The notes beneath the pieces were generated by a model. That model saw only the letters and a list, made by a program, of their open reading frames with translations, was not told the DNA's origin and ran no database searches. A stretch of DNA of 44,061 bases from a virus. A program made the translations under genes and the position numbers. Positions 5,439-13,092 of the stretch are shown here, piece after piece. Position 1 is the first letter of the stretch. Each line of letters starts with the position of its first letter. The stretch is from positions 1 to 44,061 of the IMG/VR virus record IMGVR_UViG_3300022538_000288. One strand, given 5' to 3'.

Positions 5439-8400
5439 TTATCGCAATCCTGCTTTTTTCTTTTCTTCAGAATTTAACAAGTTTTTAATGTATTTCATAA
5501 ATCCAGATTCGCCTGTTCTTTTCTCGATATATTCTCGACCGCCCTTTGTTGACCAGACACCGCTGAAAATGCCTTGAACCAAATCCTGCGGGTCTTCCAT
5601 CTTAAACAAAAGCCGCCCACGTCTGTCTTTCACGCCGCCTTGACTATAGGCAATAATCGCATCGACCATTCGTGACCATTGAACTCCACCGGGCATCCCT
5701 AATCCCCACGGATGTAATACTCCTGGGCCATATTTGATAAGTTCATTTCGTAACTTTCTCCAACTTCCGGTTTCTAAAACATCCTTCAGTCCTTTAGCAA
5801 ATCGACCGGCAGTTTCAATTGGTGATGTAAGGCCTGCCGCACTGCCAAGCCATTGGCCCGTAAAGTATTTTATAATAGGGCTTAACCAAAGTTCAGCAAA
5901 AGGTATTGGTGGTCGTTTCCAGCTCCAAACTTCTTTGTTTGCTCCCTTTTTGGCAATGGCAGCGAAAACAGATGCAGCGGCCAAAAACCTGAGAACCGTC
6001 CAAATGGTGTATAATTTGCTATCCGGCGGCGTGCCTGTTCTGCCGGCCCATTCTTTTAGTGTGTTCATTACCTCATAAGCAAAGGTTTGATATGGTAAAG
6101 TAGTTTTTATAGCAACCGACCTCAAAAGAGCGGGCTTGTCCTCATCGTTATACATACTCTGGGTTTTGGCCCCACCATCAGAGGCATAATTTTTCAGGGC
6201 TTCGCCGGTTAGACCACGTTTTGCGCCGTGTAAATGAGCTGCCCTGATTGATGTTCCTGTTAGTAACTTCTCAAGTTGCTCAAGAAAATAGGTAGATATA
6301 TCTCTTGCTAATTCTGTTGTTGTTCTGCGAAGTTTGACTGTTTCACCGATTAGATTTTGAGCGTCTTGATGAGTAATTCTGCCCTGCTTTGCAGATTTGA
6401 CTATGTATGAATAGTAATCCTCTGCGGCCTGTTTTCTTATACTTGGTTTGAGCCATTGATAAAATCCTTTGGTGGTATTTACCGTACCATACCGTCCGAC
6501 AGTCAGAGCTAAAGAACTTGTCTGCGTCAGAAGGTTCCAAGAAAAATTAAGCGGGAATACGGCCAAGTTTCTTATTTGATTAAACCATCGCATCCCTTTT
6601 TGTGTTTTAGGCATTTGTGTAAGTTGTAAAGACCTGTCCAAAGCTGGTGTGATACCGGCGTAAGCCTCCGCTGTCCAATTCCCTAAATATTTGGCTGGTT
6701 TATCATAGCCCATTGCTTCAAGTTGCTGAATAAAGGCTTTGTTGTTCTGGATTATCGAAGTGTTGAAAATATCCTTTGCCGCCGTTACAAGATAGCTCTG
6801 AGCCAATTCAACGGCAGACCGAACTCTCTCCTCATAAGGAATACCTGCCTCTCTCGCCATCTCTCTGGGGTTAAAGGGTTTGTTGGGCTTGATATAATCG
6901 GGCAAATCGGCCATCTTTGAAATAACCTGTTCGGGCTTTTGGCCTCTCATCATTAGGCGTTCCCAGATAGTTACATCCCTCAATATATGCGGTGAATAAT
7001 TGCGCCGATAAGGTATTGGGTCTTGGTCCCGCATCTTTCTTGCCTGATTCTGCTCCTCAATCAAATCATCGTAGAACTTTCGCAACTCCATCGCCTGCTT
7101 TACGACACTTGGCTTTACGGCCATTGCCTTGATAGTTTTATCGCTCAAGACTTTTTTGATGGGTTGGTTTCTGTCCTCTTTGGCTATCTTCTCCAAAACC
7201 TCATTGATTTGAGCATCCTCTTTGGTCCCCCGCTTCGTCTGGAATACCTTTTTCAACTGGACAGATTTTTCTTTTATGTATTCGAGCTTTTGCTTACTCA
7301 TCTCTCTGGTCGGCCAGAGGACATATCTCTCAACAGCCCCGGCCTGACCTTTTGTATGGACTTTTTCCTTTATGCTTAAAGCTCCGTCAATCTGCTGGAC
7401 AGACCTTGTAATATCCTGTCCAAGTGGATAGATATTTTGAAATTTGCCGTATTGAGAAAACTCCTCGGGCGCATAAGTGCCGGCTTTTCGCACCGCCAAA
7501 AGAACCTTGCCGCCCTTAGTCATTCTTACGGAAACACCCTCTTTTTGAGCGACTTGATAGAGTTGTTTTCTTAGTTGGACTATTCTCTTGTTTGCCTGCT
7601 GCGGTGTTATTTTCCCTGCCAGTCTTTTGCCATTGATTACTCGTATCGCTTTTTGAATATCCCTGATTTTCGATGTTTCGGGTAATTGCTTCGATTGGAA
7701 ATAATCGAGATGTTTATTAAAGGCCGGACTTTCAGTTCCTAACTCGGCACCCACTTCAACTTCCCCTTCAGCCATTGCTTCTGGCTCGGTGGGTTCGGTT
7801 TGAACTTTTTGCCAAAACGCTCGTAAATCGGGCAACTTGCCTCTTGTTTCTTGTTTGATAAACCCGCTTGCTTTTAAGGCAATAACCTCATCTTTAGACA
7901 ATTTTGTCCTTCTTACAAAGGCTTGGGGTGTTTTGATTTTTCTTGCTTTTTCCGCAAGAGATTTAAGCTCTGCTGGTATTTTTTCCTCCTCGGCCTCCTC
8001 TACAAGTTTGACTGGCTTTTTCTCTGCTGCGATTTCTGGGGTTGGGGTAGGCTCGGTCGGAGTTATGGCCTCTGGCTTAACTGCTGCCTCAACAGCAGGG
8101 GCAACGCCTTCGGGGGGTATCACAGCAGGGGGTTTTTCAATCTGGGGCATCGTGGGCTGTTTTGCTCTCAAAGGTCGCTGGATTTCGGCAAGTTCGGCGT
8201 CCATCGCAGCTGCATCAGCATCGAAACGGGCCTGCATTTCGTCATATTTGCCCTGCTGGACTTCTCCCGACACATTATCAAGTTCCTTGTCGATTTCGGC
8301 CTTGTGTGCCTTGCTCAAATCGGGGCTTTCTTTTACGGCGGTGCGGATTTTCTCTACACGCTGCAATTTCTGGTCGTTTGAGACCATTGAGCCAGCGGCC

Positions 8401-9335
8401 CCGGCAGTAGAGAACATCCCCGCCATTGTCATCTCCATAGGCCCACCGGCAGCCATTGATTCAGCGATATTCGCAAGCCAGGGTTGGCTCCTATCGGTAA
8501 AAACCCACTGCCAGAAATTGCGGTTAAGCTCTTGGCTGCCTTCCTCGGCTGTACCCCGGAAAAATGCCTTTGTCGATTCCCAGAGGATTTTAGGTAATCC
8601 GCCAGCAACTATTTTTCTGAAATTTCTCAAAAGGCCTAATTTCCGGCCTAAAGTCCATTGCTCGATTGCGGCTTCACCCGTTCCCGTTAAAACCGCCTGT
8701 GCCATAGCTGGCAACGGTTCCGTTCCCTGCTTTCTGGCATCGGCATAAACTTCGCCAGATATAGGCACCCCCATAGCGGTAATGCCCCATATTGTTCCAC
8801 CCGTCATAGTGCCAAGTATGCCCTCCAACATTAAAGGCGATGACTCTACCAGTCCTTGAAGGAGATTTTGCGGCTTCGTAACATACTCGTTTAGAGTCCT
8901 CAAATAACCCAGATTCGGTGCTATTTGAATGGCCTCTTGTGGATTCTGGTCGTAATACTCCTGAACACCCCCCAGCATCATATCCGACCATTCTTTCATC
9001 TTGTCAGAGTGGCTTTGCCAGAAACGAGTGAGTGCTGGGAAAACAGGTCTTTCCTTTGCCTTTGCCCCCGGCTCTATAAACTCACCCGCCATTTTAGATA
9101 AGCCGGCAAGTTGCTTGACCATCATTGTCCCAGCGCGGCGATAACCGTGCTTGACTGCCTGAGTTAGTGATTTTCTTTCTGGCGAAAAATCTAAATCTTT
9201 CAAACTCGCCTTGGGTACAAAACCGACTGGTGGTGCAGATGGGTCGGCAATGGGCGGCAAACCGAAATCAAACTTTGGCTCATCCAAAACCAGTCGTGGT
9301 TTAGCGGGTTGGTCTAAAACTAACTTCGGCATCAT
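5439..9335 (-). CDS. Giant internal virion/ejection-type protein (1298 aa)
   Basis: The largest gene, last in the late module. The N-terminus carries a short duplicated motif (KLVLDQPAKP, RLVLDEPKF). Residues about 140-200 and 300-330 contain Gly/Ala-rich hydrophobic helices. A Pro/Glu/Ala-rich linker lies at about 390-470. A helical C-terminal half follows, with a membrane-like stretch LRFLAAASVFAAIA near residue 1120. Very large proteins with a low-complexity linker and amphipathic helices at the end of podovirus late operons are usually ejected with the DNA (T7 gp16/P22 gp16 role). A fused 'large polyvalent protein' domain is possible. No lysozyme motif is recognised. Its ATG overlaps the upstream stop (ATGA). 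Confidence 0.7.
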   Translation of the reverse strand: MMPKLVLDQPAKPRLVLDEPKFDFGLPPIADPSAPPVGFVPKASLKDLDFSPERKSLTQAVKHGYRRAGTMMVKQLAGLSKMAGEFIEPGAKAKERPVFPALTRFWQSHSDKMKEWSDMMLGGVQEYYDQNPQEAIQIAPNLGYLRTLNEYVTKPQNLLQGLVESSPLMLEGILGTMTGGTIWGITAMGVPISGEVYADARKQGTEPLPAMAQAVLTGTGEAAIEQWTLGRKLGLLRNFRKIVAGGLPKILWESTKAFFRGTAEEGSQELNRNFWQWVFTDRSQPWLANIAESMAAGGPMEMTMAGMFSTAGAAGSMVSNDQKLQRVEKIRTAVKESPDLSKAHKAEIDKELDNVSGEVQQGKYDEMQARFDADAAAMDAELAEIQRPLRAKQPTMPQIEKPPAVIPPEGVAPAVEAAVKPEAITPTEPTPTPEIAAEKKPVKLVEEAEEEKIPAELKSLAEKARKIKTPQAFVRRTKLSKDEVIALKASGFIKQETRGKLPDLRAFWQKVQTEPTEPEAMAEGEVEVGAELGTESPAFNKHLDYFQSKQLPETSKIRDIQKAIRVINGKRLAGKITPQQANKRIVQLRKQLYQVAQKEGVSVRMTKGGKVLLAVRKAGTYAPEEFSQYGKFQNIYPLGQDITRSVQQIDGALSIKEKVHTKGQAGAVERYVLWPTREMSKQKLEYIKEKSVQLKKVFQTKRGTKEDAQINEVLEKIAKEDRNQPIKKVLSDKTIKAMAVKPSVVKQAMELRKFYDDLIEEQNQARKMRDQDPIPYRRNYSPHILRDVTIWERLMMRGQKPEQVISKMADLPDYIKPNKPFNPREMAREAGIPYEERVRSAVELAQSYLVTAAKDIFNTSIIQNNKAFIQQLEAMGYDKPAKYLGNWTAEAYAGITPALDRSLQLTQMPKTQKGMRWFNQIRNLAVFPLNFSWNLLTQTSSLALTVGRYGTVNTTKGFYQWLKPSIRKQAAEDYYSYIVKSAKQGRITHQDAQNLIGETVKLRRTTTELARDISTYFLEQLEKLLTGTSIRAAHLHGAKRGLTGEALKNYASDGGAKTQSMYNDEDKPALLRSVAIKTTLPYQTFAYEVMNTLKEWAGRTGTPPDSKLYTIWTVLRFLAAASVFAAIAKKGANKEVWSWKRPPIPFAELWLSPIIKYFTGQWLGSAAGLTSPIETAGRFAKGLKDVLETGSWRKLRNELIKYGPGVLHPWGLGMPGGVQWSRMVDAIIAYSQGGVKDRRGRLLFKMEDPQDLVQGIFSGVWSTKGGREYIEKRTGESGFMKYIKNLLNSEEKKKAGLR

Positions 9336-10177
9336 TCCTCAATTCTGTATTTTTTGCCGTTGCGTGTTACCTTCCATACACCATTTTCCAAAAAGGCATC
9401 GGGATATTCGGGGTAAGGAGATTGCTCTTGGCCTGCTTGAGCGCTCACGCTCGGAGCTTGTTCTTGACCGAAAGCAGAAGGTTCAGCGAATTTCTGGAAT
9501 CTCTCTCCGGCCTCAGTTTGGTATCTTTCGAGCCAGATTTTATCAAATTGTCGAGTTGCACGTTTTGCTGATGTTTTGTATTGCTTTGTTGCCTGTTTTA
9601 TGTAAGCTCTTTTCGCGGCGTGGTACGCCTTACTGCCGTAAATCCTGTCGTACCAAGTGCGTTTTTCCTTTGGTTGGCCTTCTATCACTTTGTCAAAAAG
9701 TTCGTTGTGTTCCGGCCCGATTACCTCTGGGAAATCCTTTTGTCGTATCTGCATCAATTCATTGTGCAGATTATCAAGGTCTCGCTGGATATTGGCTTGT
9801 AATCCTTCGTCTCCCAATTTTTCTGCTTTTGTAACTCCTGTCATAGCTCGATTGATGTCAGCCATTACATCTTTGCTTGTGCGGACTTTTGGCTGTTGGC
9901 GCTGTGTTGTTAAGGCTCTTGTTGCCTCTGTTCTTGCCCTCAAATTCTCTGCTCGCAGACCTGCCAGCGGGTCCATAAGTTTTCCCGCTAACTGCTGGCC
10001 GAAATCCGTTCTCAATTTCGGCGCTTGACCCTCAAAGCCGCCTCTGGCCCAGTTGCCGATGTCCTGCAAATCGCGTGTTTGTTGTTGTCTCTGCTGCTGT
10101 TCTAATATGCCGCCCAGAAGATTCTGAATAAAACCAACTGTGCCAGCGTATTTATTCGGCTCTTGAACTACTTGCAT
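9332..10177 (-). CDS. Probable internal virion protein (281 aa)
   Basis: Helical and Gln/Arg/Ala-rich throughout (LEQQQRQQQTRD, RAENLRARTEATRALTTQ), with a basic middle region (AKRAYIKQATKQYKTSAKRATRQ). It ends in a short beta-like tail GVWKVTRNGKKYRIEE. There is no signal peptide. Composition and location between two other large virion-type genes suit an ejection or portal-associated component. A GGAG Shine-Dalgarno precedes the ATG by eight bases. The stop overlaps the start of the 1298-residue gene, so the two are coupled. Confidence 0.6.
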   Translation of the reverse strand: MQVVQEPNKYAGTVGFIQNLLGGILEQQQRQQQTRDLQDIGNWARGGFEGQAPKLRTDFGQQLAGKLMDPLAGLRAENLRARTEATRALTTQRQQPKVRTSKDVMADINRAMTGVTKAEKLGDEGLQANIQRDLDNLHNELMQIRQKDFPEVIGPEHNELFDKVIEGQPKEKRTWYDRIYGSKAYHAAKRAYIKQATKQYKTSAKRATRQFDKIWLERYQTEAGERFQKFAEPSAFGQEQAPSVSAQAGQEQSPYPEYPDAFLENGVWKVTRNGKKYRIEE

Positions 10178-10234
10178 CTTGTTAAACTCCTTCTGGTCTC
10201 ACCTTTTTCAAATTTTTTGTAATCCAAATAGCGA

Positions 10235-11362
10235 TTAAGTATACATACCACCCCCTGGCAGTGGCGATGTAAGTCCAGGTACGGTGTTCATACCAGCCCA
10301 CGGTGTGCCACCACCACCTGCAAACCAACCACCTAATCCACCAAGCACATTACCTACACCACCCATCAATGGATTTATTCCACCAGCCCCTACAAAAGCA
10401 CCCAAAGCGGGCATCATTTGACTGCCTAATCCTTGTGCCCCTTGCTCAAGATAAGGCGTCATAGGCGGTTGTCCGAGTGCCGTTCCCAAAAATTGCTGCA
10501 GGTAAGGATTCGCCCAGGGTTGCGCTTGCTGCCATTTTGCGTATTCCCCGCCAAGTTGCTCGCCTGTAATCCCTCTTTGCTGGCCGCCGATGTTCATCAT
10601 TTGACTTAGCATATCCGTACCCATCCCGCCGACTTGACCGGCCTGTTGCAAGACACTTCCCGGCAGGCCGGCAAGCTGCATCGCCTGGCCTACCCCTGCC
10701 TGTTGTCTGCCTTTCTGGGCTTCTGAGCCACCGTATATGTAACTCGCTAACTCGGCTCCTAAGCCAGCAGAGAGCCTCTGACCCCCCCTGGCAAGCTCTC
10801 TGTAGCCTGCACCACCTTCGCCGCCTGAAAAATACTTTTCGGCAATCGCAGGCATTACATCCTGTTTGTAAATATCCATACCGAACTGGCGGGCCGGCTC
10901 GAGCGATTCCATCAGCATTTTCGGGTCGAACGGCTGAAGGACGTTTTGGAGCGTCTGTTCGGCTGTCCCCATAAATCTGCCCGGCGCCCCCGGATCAGCT
11001 TGCCCGAGAATATCACCGAAATACTCCATCCCGCCCGTTGCTATCGGTGTAAGTCCGCCCGCAGCACCAAAGCCCGCCTGCTGTAAAGGTGAAACTCCGG
11101 GAACTGTTTGGCCGGCGTATGGTGTAATACCCTGCCCTATCTGCGGGCCAATCCAGTCGGTAAGTTGCTTGAAAAGGTCCCGGACCCCCGTACCCTCATA
11201 AGGGTCAACGTATTTGACTTCTGTACCGCCGCCGCCCTTATAGCAACAGGTTCGACCCCAGAACGAATAACTATTGAGTTTCGCTTGGAGTTTGTCCGAC
11301 CACTCCGGCGTCAGGCTCGGATTTCTGGCTTGTGCTATCGGATTCATCGTTTGATTCCACAT
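10235..11362 (-). CDS. Gly/Gln-rich virion-associated protein (375 aa)
   Basis: The N-terminal 50 residues are polar (MWNQTMNPIAQARNPSLTPE). The rest is dominated by Gly, Gln, Ala and Met in short repeats (GGLGGWFAGGG, QQAGQVGGMGTDM). A lone Cys-Cys pair and GGGG occur near residue 40. The pattern is typical of flexible internal virion proteins upstream of ejection genes. No enzymatic motif is seen. The start at 11362 has GGAG seven bases upstream and lies inside the previous gene, giving a 92-base overlap in another frame. Confidence 0.6.
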   Translation of the reverse strand: MWNQTMNPIAQARNPSLTPEWSDKLQAKLNSYSFWGRTCCYKGGGGTEVKYVDPYEGTGVRDLFKQLTDWIGPQIGQGITPYAGQTVPGVSPLQQAGFGAAGGLTPIATGGMEYFGDILGQADPGAPGRFMGTAEQTLQNVLQPFDPKMLMESLEPARQFGMDIYKQDVMPAIAEKYFSGGEGGAGYRELARGGQRLSAGLGAELASYIYGGSEAQKGRQQAGVGQAMQLAGLPGSVLQQAGQVGGMGTDMLSQMMNIGGQQRGITGEQLGGEYAKWQQAQPWANPYLQQFLGTALGQPPMTPYLEQGAQGLGSQMMPALGAFVGAGGINPLMGGVGNVLGGLGGWFAGGGGTPWAGMNTVPGLTSPLPGGGMYT

Positions 11363-11789
11363 CTGTTTTCTCCATTCTTATTTCCTTCGACCGCTTCCAA
11401 CCGGCTTTCTCGAAACTCTTTGGGCGGGTTGTTGTCATTACGAGCTTCTTTTTTAACTCGGGTCCGGTCGGCAAATTCAAAAGAAACTCCGCACCCTTTT
11501 CCAAAACATCACCGTTTTTCGATTGGTATTCACGGTCGAGCGATGATAAACGAACGTAAAAACACGCCTCTATCACATCAACCGTAGCCCAGAGAACGCC
11601 CTTGATTTTGTTATCTATTTCCACAAGGACATAAAGTAAGGTCGTGGGGCTTCGTGCAAGCAGGGGGCCAAACTGGTAAATCCGGTCAATAGTATCGGAA
11701 TCAATCCCCTCGACTTGCTCCAACAAATACCTTGGTATCCGTGTGAAGTCGTAGAATCTCATAAAGTGCAAATCACTAAATTCAGGCAA
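11271..11789 (-). CDS. GNAT-like acetyltransferase (172 aa)
   Basis: A hydrophobic strand pair LLYVLVEIDNKIKGVLWATVD leads to a helix and then VMTTTRPKSFEKAGWKRSKEI, which resembles the C-terminal strand-helix of GNAT folds, where the substrate end is typically xxRPxxFxKxGF. The classical acetyl-CoA loop (Q/RxxGxG/A) is not evident. The last 35 residues are disordered and acidic (VESNDESDSTSQKSEPD). The start is a TTG at 11789 with AAAGGA upstream; an ATG at 11762 is an alternative. It overlaps the ATP-grasp gene by eight bases and the next gene by 92. Acyl transfer to a virion or host component is inference. Confidence 0.5.
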   Translation of the reverse strand: MPEFSDLHFMRFYDFTRIPRYLLEQVEGIDSDTIDRIYQFGPLLARSPTTLLYVLVEIDNKIKGVLWATVDVIEACFYVRLSSLDREYQSKNGDVLEKGAEFLLNLPTGPELKKKLVMTTTRPKSFEKAGWKRSKEIRMEKTDVESNDESDSTSQKSEPDAGVVGQTPSETQ

Positions 11790-13092
11790 TTTTTAATCCT
11801 TTTATTCTTTTCTCGGCATCTGCAAGACCGTCTGTCCGATGTTGTAAGTAAGAGCAGACTTTTAGCTTACCAATTGCGTTATAGAGTCGGCCCCAAGCCT
11901 CTGCCAAACTCTTGCCCCTTGCCGTTACTATCCCTAAGATTCCATCGGCGCCGGCGCACTTCAGTTTGCCGACATCGCTGTAAACATCCTGCGCCCAGAA
12001 GAAGGGGTAATCTTTCAGGCCGCCGACAATTGAGACATCCTTTGCGTAGTTGCGGCGCAGAAGCGGTATATCGTAGGGATAGGGCGGTATCGAAATCCTC
12101 TGACTTGCGGCGTAGCCATCGTGAAACTCAACGTCAAAATCCTTCAAAAAGAAATCCGACAGCTTGCCCTTGAGCAAGGTCAAAAGACAGTAAATAGCAT
12201 CATAGCCGAACCTCGGCGTCCATTCCAAAAAGTAGGCTTTACCATCTTTGATAATGCAATTGGCATCACAAGGCCCGATATAGCCTTTCGATTTCAAATA
12301 GTCTGCCATTTTCGTCATCGGGCCGGTGAGCAGACCACGAGTCTTTTTTATCCATATCGTGTTACTCTGGCTGCCTATCGCCGGTCCCAAATTGGCATCC
12401 ATAAGCCTTTTGCTTTCGATAGTGTGGTTAAAGTGTCTCGGGCCTTGCTCGCCAATCCAAACCTCCGTTGAGACTTCGGCGCCGTCAATCTTCTTTTGGA
12501 GGATGTATTCGCATTTATCACTAATGCGGACGAGCCACTCGTCCAGCATCTTAGTTATCAGTTCGCCGGGGAATTTCTCAACGTAGGTCAAATCGAGGTC
12601 CTGGTTGCCCTCCGGCTTGAAAACCCACAGGTCTTTTCTCCTTTGCAGGAACTTGGCACCATCTTTGAGGGTCTTGAACTCGTGAAATTCCGGTATCGCA
12701 AATCCCATTTTCTCGGCCGTTTTAATTCCTCTAACGCGCTTGAGTTCGATTGCTTCGGTTACATTTAAGGCGCCGATAACCTTGTGGTCTTTTCGCAGCT
12801 TTTCGGCTACCGGCCCGAAAACGCTGGGACTGCTGTTCTTTAGCCCGAAGATTTTTAACAAGGTGGCATCCTGCTTGGTCTTTTCGTTCGGGCGGGTAAT
12901 ATCGAAAACGACAATCTCCGCTTTTTTCAGCTCTCTTTTCAAGTCCTTGACCTTTATCTTGGGGACAATACCATCGTAGTTGTGCCTGTACTGCGGGCTG
13001 TGCAGGTAAATCCCAGCATCCACGCCTTCCCGCCGAAGCCGCCAAACAATCGGTAAACTTTCGCCTGAATTACTCATAAAAATAATCTTCAT
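11782..13092 (-). CDS. ATP-grasp ligase, GARS/PurD-like (436 aa)
   Basis: The N-terminal domain MKIIFMSNSGES resembles the glycinamide ribonucleotide synthetase (GARS) N-domain. It is followed by an ATP-grasp core: LWVFKPEGNQDL (about 150), YILQKKIDGAEVSTEVWIG with the conserved E-x-S-x-E-x-W, NHTIESKRLMDANLGPAIG, and YFLEWTPRFGYD at the metal site. The family joins a carboxylate to an amine or thiol with ATP. Real PurD belongs to purine synthesis, but here the gene sits between a fibre and virion genes. Modification or cross-linking of a virion or surface molecule is therefore more likely, though unproven. The start at 13092 is fixed by a TAATG overlap with the fibre gene. Confidence 0.8.
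   Translation of the reverse strand: MKIIFMSNSGESLPIVWRLRREGVDAGIYLHSPQYRHNYDGIVPKIKVKDLKRELKKAEIVVFDITRPNEKTKQDATLLKIFGLKNSSPSVFGPVAEKLRKDHKVIGALNVTEAIELKRVRGIKTAEKMGFAIPEFHEFKTLKDGAKFLQRRKDLWVFKPEGNQDLDLTYVEKFPGELITKMLDEWLVRISDKCEYILQKKIDGAEVSTEVWIGEQGPRHFNHTIESKRLMDANLGPAIGSQSNTIWIKKTRGLLTGPMTKMADYLKSKGYIGPCDANCIIKDGKAYFLEWTPRFGYDAIYCLLTLLKGKLSDFFLKDFDVEFHDGYAASQRISIPPYPYDIPLLRRNYAKDVSIVGGLKDYPFFWAQDVYSDVGKLKCAGADGILGIVTARGKSLAEAWGRLYNAIGKLKVCSYLQHRTDGLADAEKRIKGLKIA

Noticed and set aside
7837-8748. 303-codon plus-strand frame opposite the giant virion gene
   Set aside because: Antisense to a coding region rich in Ala, Pro and Glu codons, which leaves long open complements. No Shine-Dalgarno or family signature.
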